DNA of 64,000 nt, taken from the NCBI GenBank assembly GCA_963730305.1, contig CAVSRB010000003.1:1054001-1118000 (forward strand). The letters run 5' to 3'. Source of the stretch: CAMYMQ01 sp963730305. Lineage in GTDB: Bacteria > Pseudomonadota > Alphaproteobacteria > Bin65. The position numbers and the translations under genes were made by a program. Within the stretch, counting starts at the first letter, position 1, and the number at the start of each line of letters is the position of its first letter. Shown one piece after another: positions 63,053 to 64,000 of the stretch. Below the pieces are notes generated by a model. It ran no database searches. It saw only the letters and a program-made list of their open reading frames with translations, and was not told the DNA's origin.

Positions 63053-63925
63053 TCACGCGGCCTGAGGCGGTCCCTCGCCTTCGATCTGGACCCGGAAGCC
63101 CGACCGCACGTTGGGCCAATAGTCGAAGATGGCGTGGTGCTGGACGCAGCGATTGTCCCAGAAGGCGATCGAATGCGGCGCCCAGCGGAACCGCATGGTG
63201 AACTCCGGCAGGGCGCAGTGATCGTAGAGGAACTCGAGCACGCCGCGGCTCTCCTCCTCCGGCAGCTCGTTGATCCGCTTGGTGAAGCCCCGGTTGACGA
63301 AGAGCAGCTTGCGCCCGCTCTCGGGGTGGCGCGCGATCACCGGATGGCTCGCCTTGGGCGTGCCCGGGCCGAACACGTCGTAGGCGTCGTGGACCGCGGT
63401 CAGCCCGTCGAGGTAGCGCTTCATGCGCTCGGACAGGCCTTCGTAGGCGGCGTACATGCTGGCGAACAGGGTGTCGCCGCCGCCATAGGGCGGCACGGTG
63501 TGGATGTAGAGGATGCTGCCCAGCGGCGGCACCGGCGCGCAGGACTGGTCGGTGTGCCAGACGTCGCCCGACACCTGGCTCGAGTTCTCGTCCGCGTGGA
63601 AGATGCGCACCCGCGGGTCGTCGGTGACCTTGCTGTTGGTCTTGCCGCCGACGTGGACGCCCGGCTCGCCCCAGATGCTGGCGAGGCGAAGGTGGTCCTC
63701 GTGGGAAATCTGCTGGTCGCGGAAGAACAGCACCTGGTATTCGGTGAAGGCGCGTTTGAGCTCCGCCTCCTGCTCGGCCGAAACGGGCCGGGTCAGGTCG
63801 ATGTCGCCGATCTCGGCGCCAAGGCGAGGACTGGCGGGCGTCACGGAGATGGTCCGGTACCCGTCCGGCGCGGCCGTTGAGAAGGCGCCGGTCTGCGTCT
63901 CCGCGAGCTTGACGACAGCAGTCAT
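63053..63925 (-). CDS. TauD/TfdA family dioxygenase
   Basis: 290-residue Fe(II)/2-oxoglutarate dioxygenase. Facial triad: His-x-Asp in DVWHTDQSC and distal His in VQHHAIFDYWP; the 2-oxoglutarate-binding Arg is in VRSGFRVQIEG. Taurine, alkyl-sulfonate or 2,4-D-like ether substrates are all possible for this fold. Start is set by GGGAGG ten bases upstream and the family N-terminus. It is the last gene before the right edge; GntR follows on the same strand. Confidence 0.88.
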   Translation of the reverse strand: MTAVVKLAETQTGAFSTAAPDGYRTISVTPASPRLGAEIGDIDLTRPVSAEQEAELKRAFTEYQVLFFRDQQISHEDHLRLASIWGEPGVHVGGKTNSKVTDDPRVRIFHADENSSQVSGDVWHTDQSCAPVPPLGSILYIHTVPPYGGGDTLFASMYAAYEGLSERMKRYLDGLTAVHDAYDVFGPGTPKASHPVIARHPESGRKLLFVNRGFTKRINELPEEESRGVLEFLYDHCALPEFTMRFRWAPHSIAFWDNRCVQHHAIFDYWPNVRSGFRVQIEGEGPPQAA

Positions 63926-64000
63926 GAATTCCTCCCTCTCAGTCGAGCGCGGCCTGCAGGCATCCGAGCGGCAGGCCGGCTGGAACACGGTTCCCCGGGG

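Overview
This 64 kb window is GC-rich chromosomal DNA. Gene content (urt-ure supra-operon, TadE/TadG-type pilus protein, TRAP and Rieske systems, metK next to an HTH-methyltransferase) fits an aerobic heterotrophic alphaproteobacterium, probably Rhodospirillales-like; that placement is inferred from gene content only. No tRNA, rRNA, IS element, prophage or CRISPR array was seen.

Layout. (1) 1-15 kb: one minus-strand run for aromatic catabolism. It encodes protocatechuate 3,4-cleavage (pcaHG, pcaB, pcaC, pcaD), hydroquinone 1,2-dioxygenase (hapCD), a 3-oxoadipate/glutaconate-type CoA-transferase (cut by the left edge), two SDRs, a broken NAD(P)-dependent dehydrogenase, a MetE-like methyltransferase and a two-subunit indolepyruvate:ferredoxin oxidoreductase-like pair. 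The pca and hydroquinone branches meet at 3-oxoadipate. (2) 15.2-19.7 kb: one-carbon operon (HTH-methyltransferase, metK, MetF-like, purU). (3) 20-32 kb: VOC dioxygenase, then urtABCDE-ureDA-hupE-ureBCEFG, with a good sigma-54 promoter before urtA and, just beyond it, a candidate small RNA carrying antisense sequence to the urtA leader. (4) 32.4-45 kb: mixed catabolic genes (CmcJ/NvfI-like protein, quinone oxidoreductase, methyltransferase, extradiol-type VOC dioxygenase, arylsulfotransferase-like protein, second MetE-like protein, DctP, Rieske oxygenase with divergent MarR, FAH hydrolase, sulfatase). (5) 45-53 kb: cold-shock-domain protein, aldo/keto reductase, vWA/TadG protein, galB-galC (lower 4,5-cleavage pathway), TetR, cyclase-TPR protein. 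(6) 53-64 kb: amidohydrolase, DHB-AMP-ligase-like protein, SDR, Xaa-Pro peptidase, branched-chain aminotransferase, ornithine cyclodeaminase family protein, gamma-glutamyltransferase, GntR and TauD.

A striking window-wide property: twelve genes are interrupted by frameshifts, fifteen in all. Fourteen are repaired by removing one base, and the other (ureE) by removing two or adding one. The genes are otherwise intact, including ureC, iorA and iorB. This one-sided pattern points to insertion-type base-call errors more than gene decay. A separate in-frame amber codon splits the TadG-like gene. Broken genes are listed as pseudogene because that is what the sequence literally shows; each entry says how the frame is restored.
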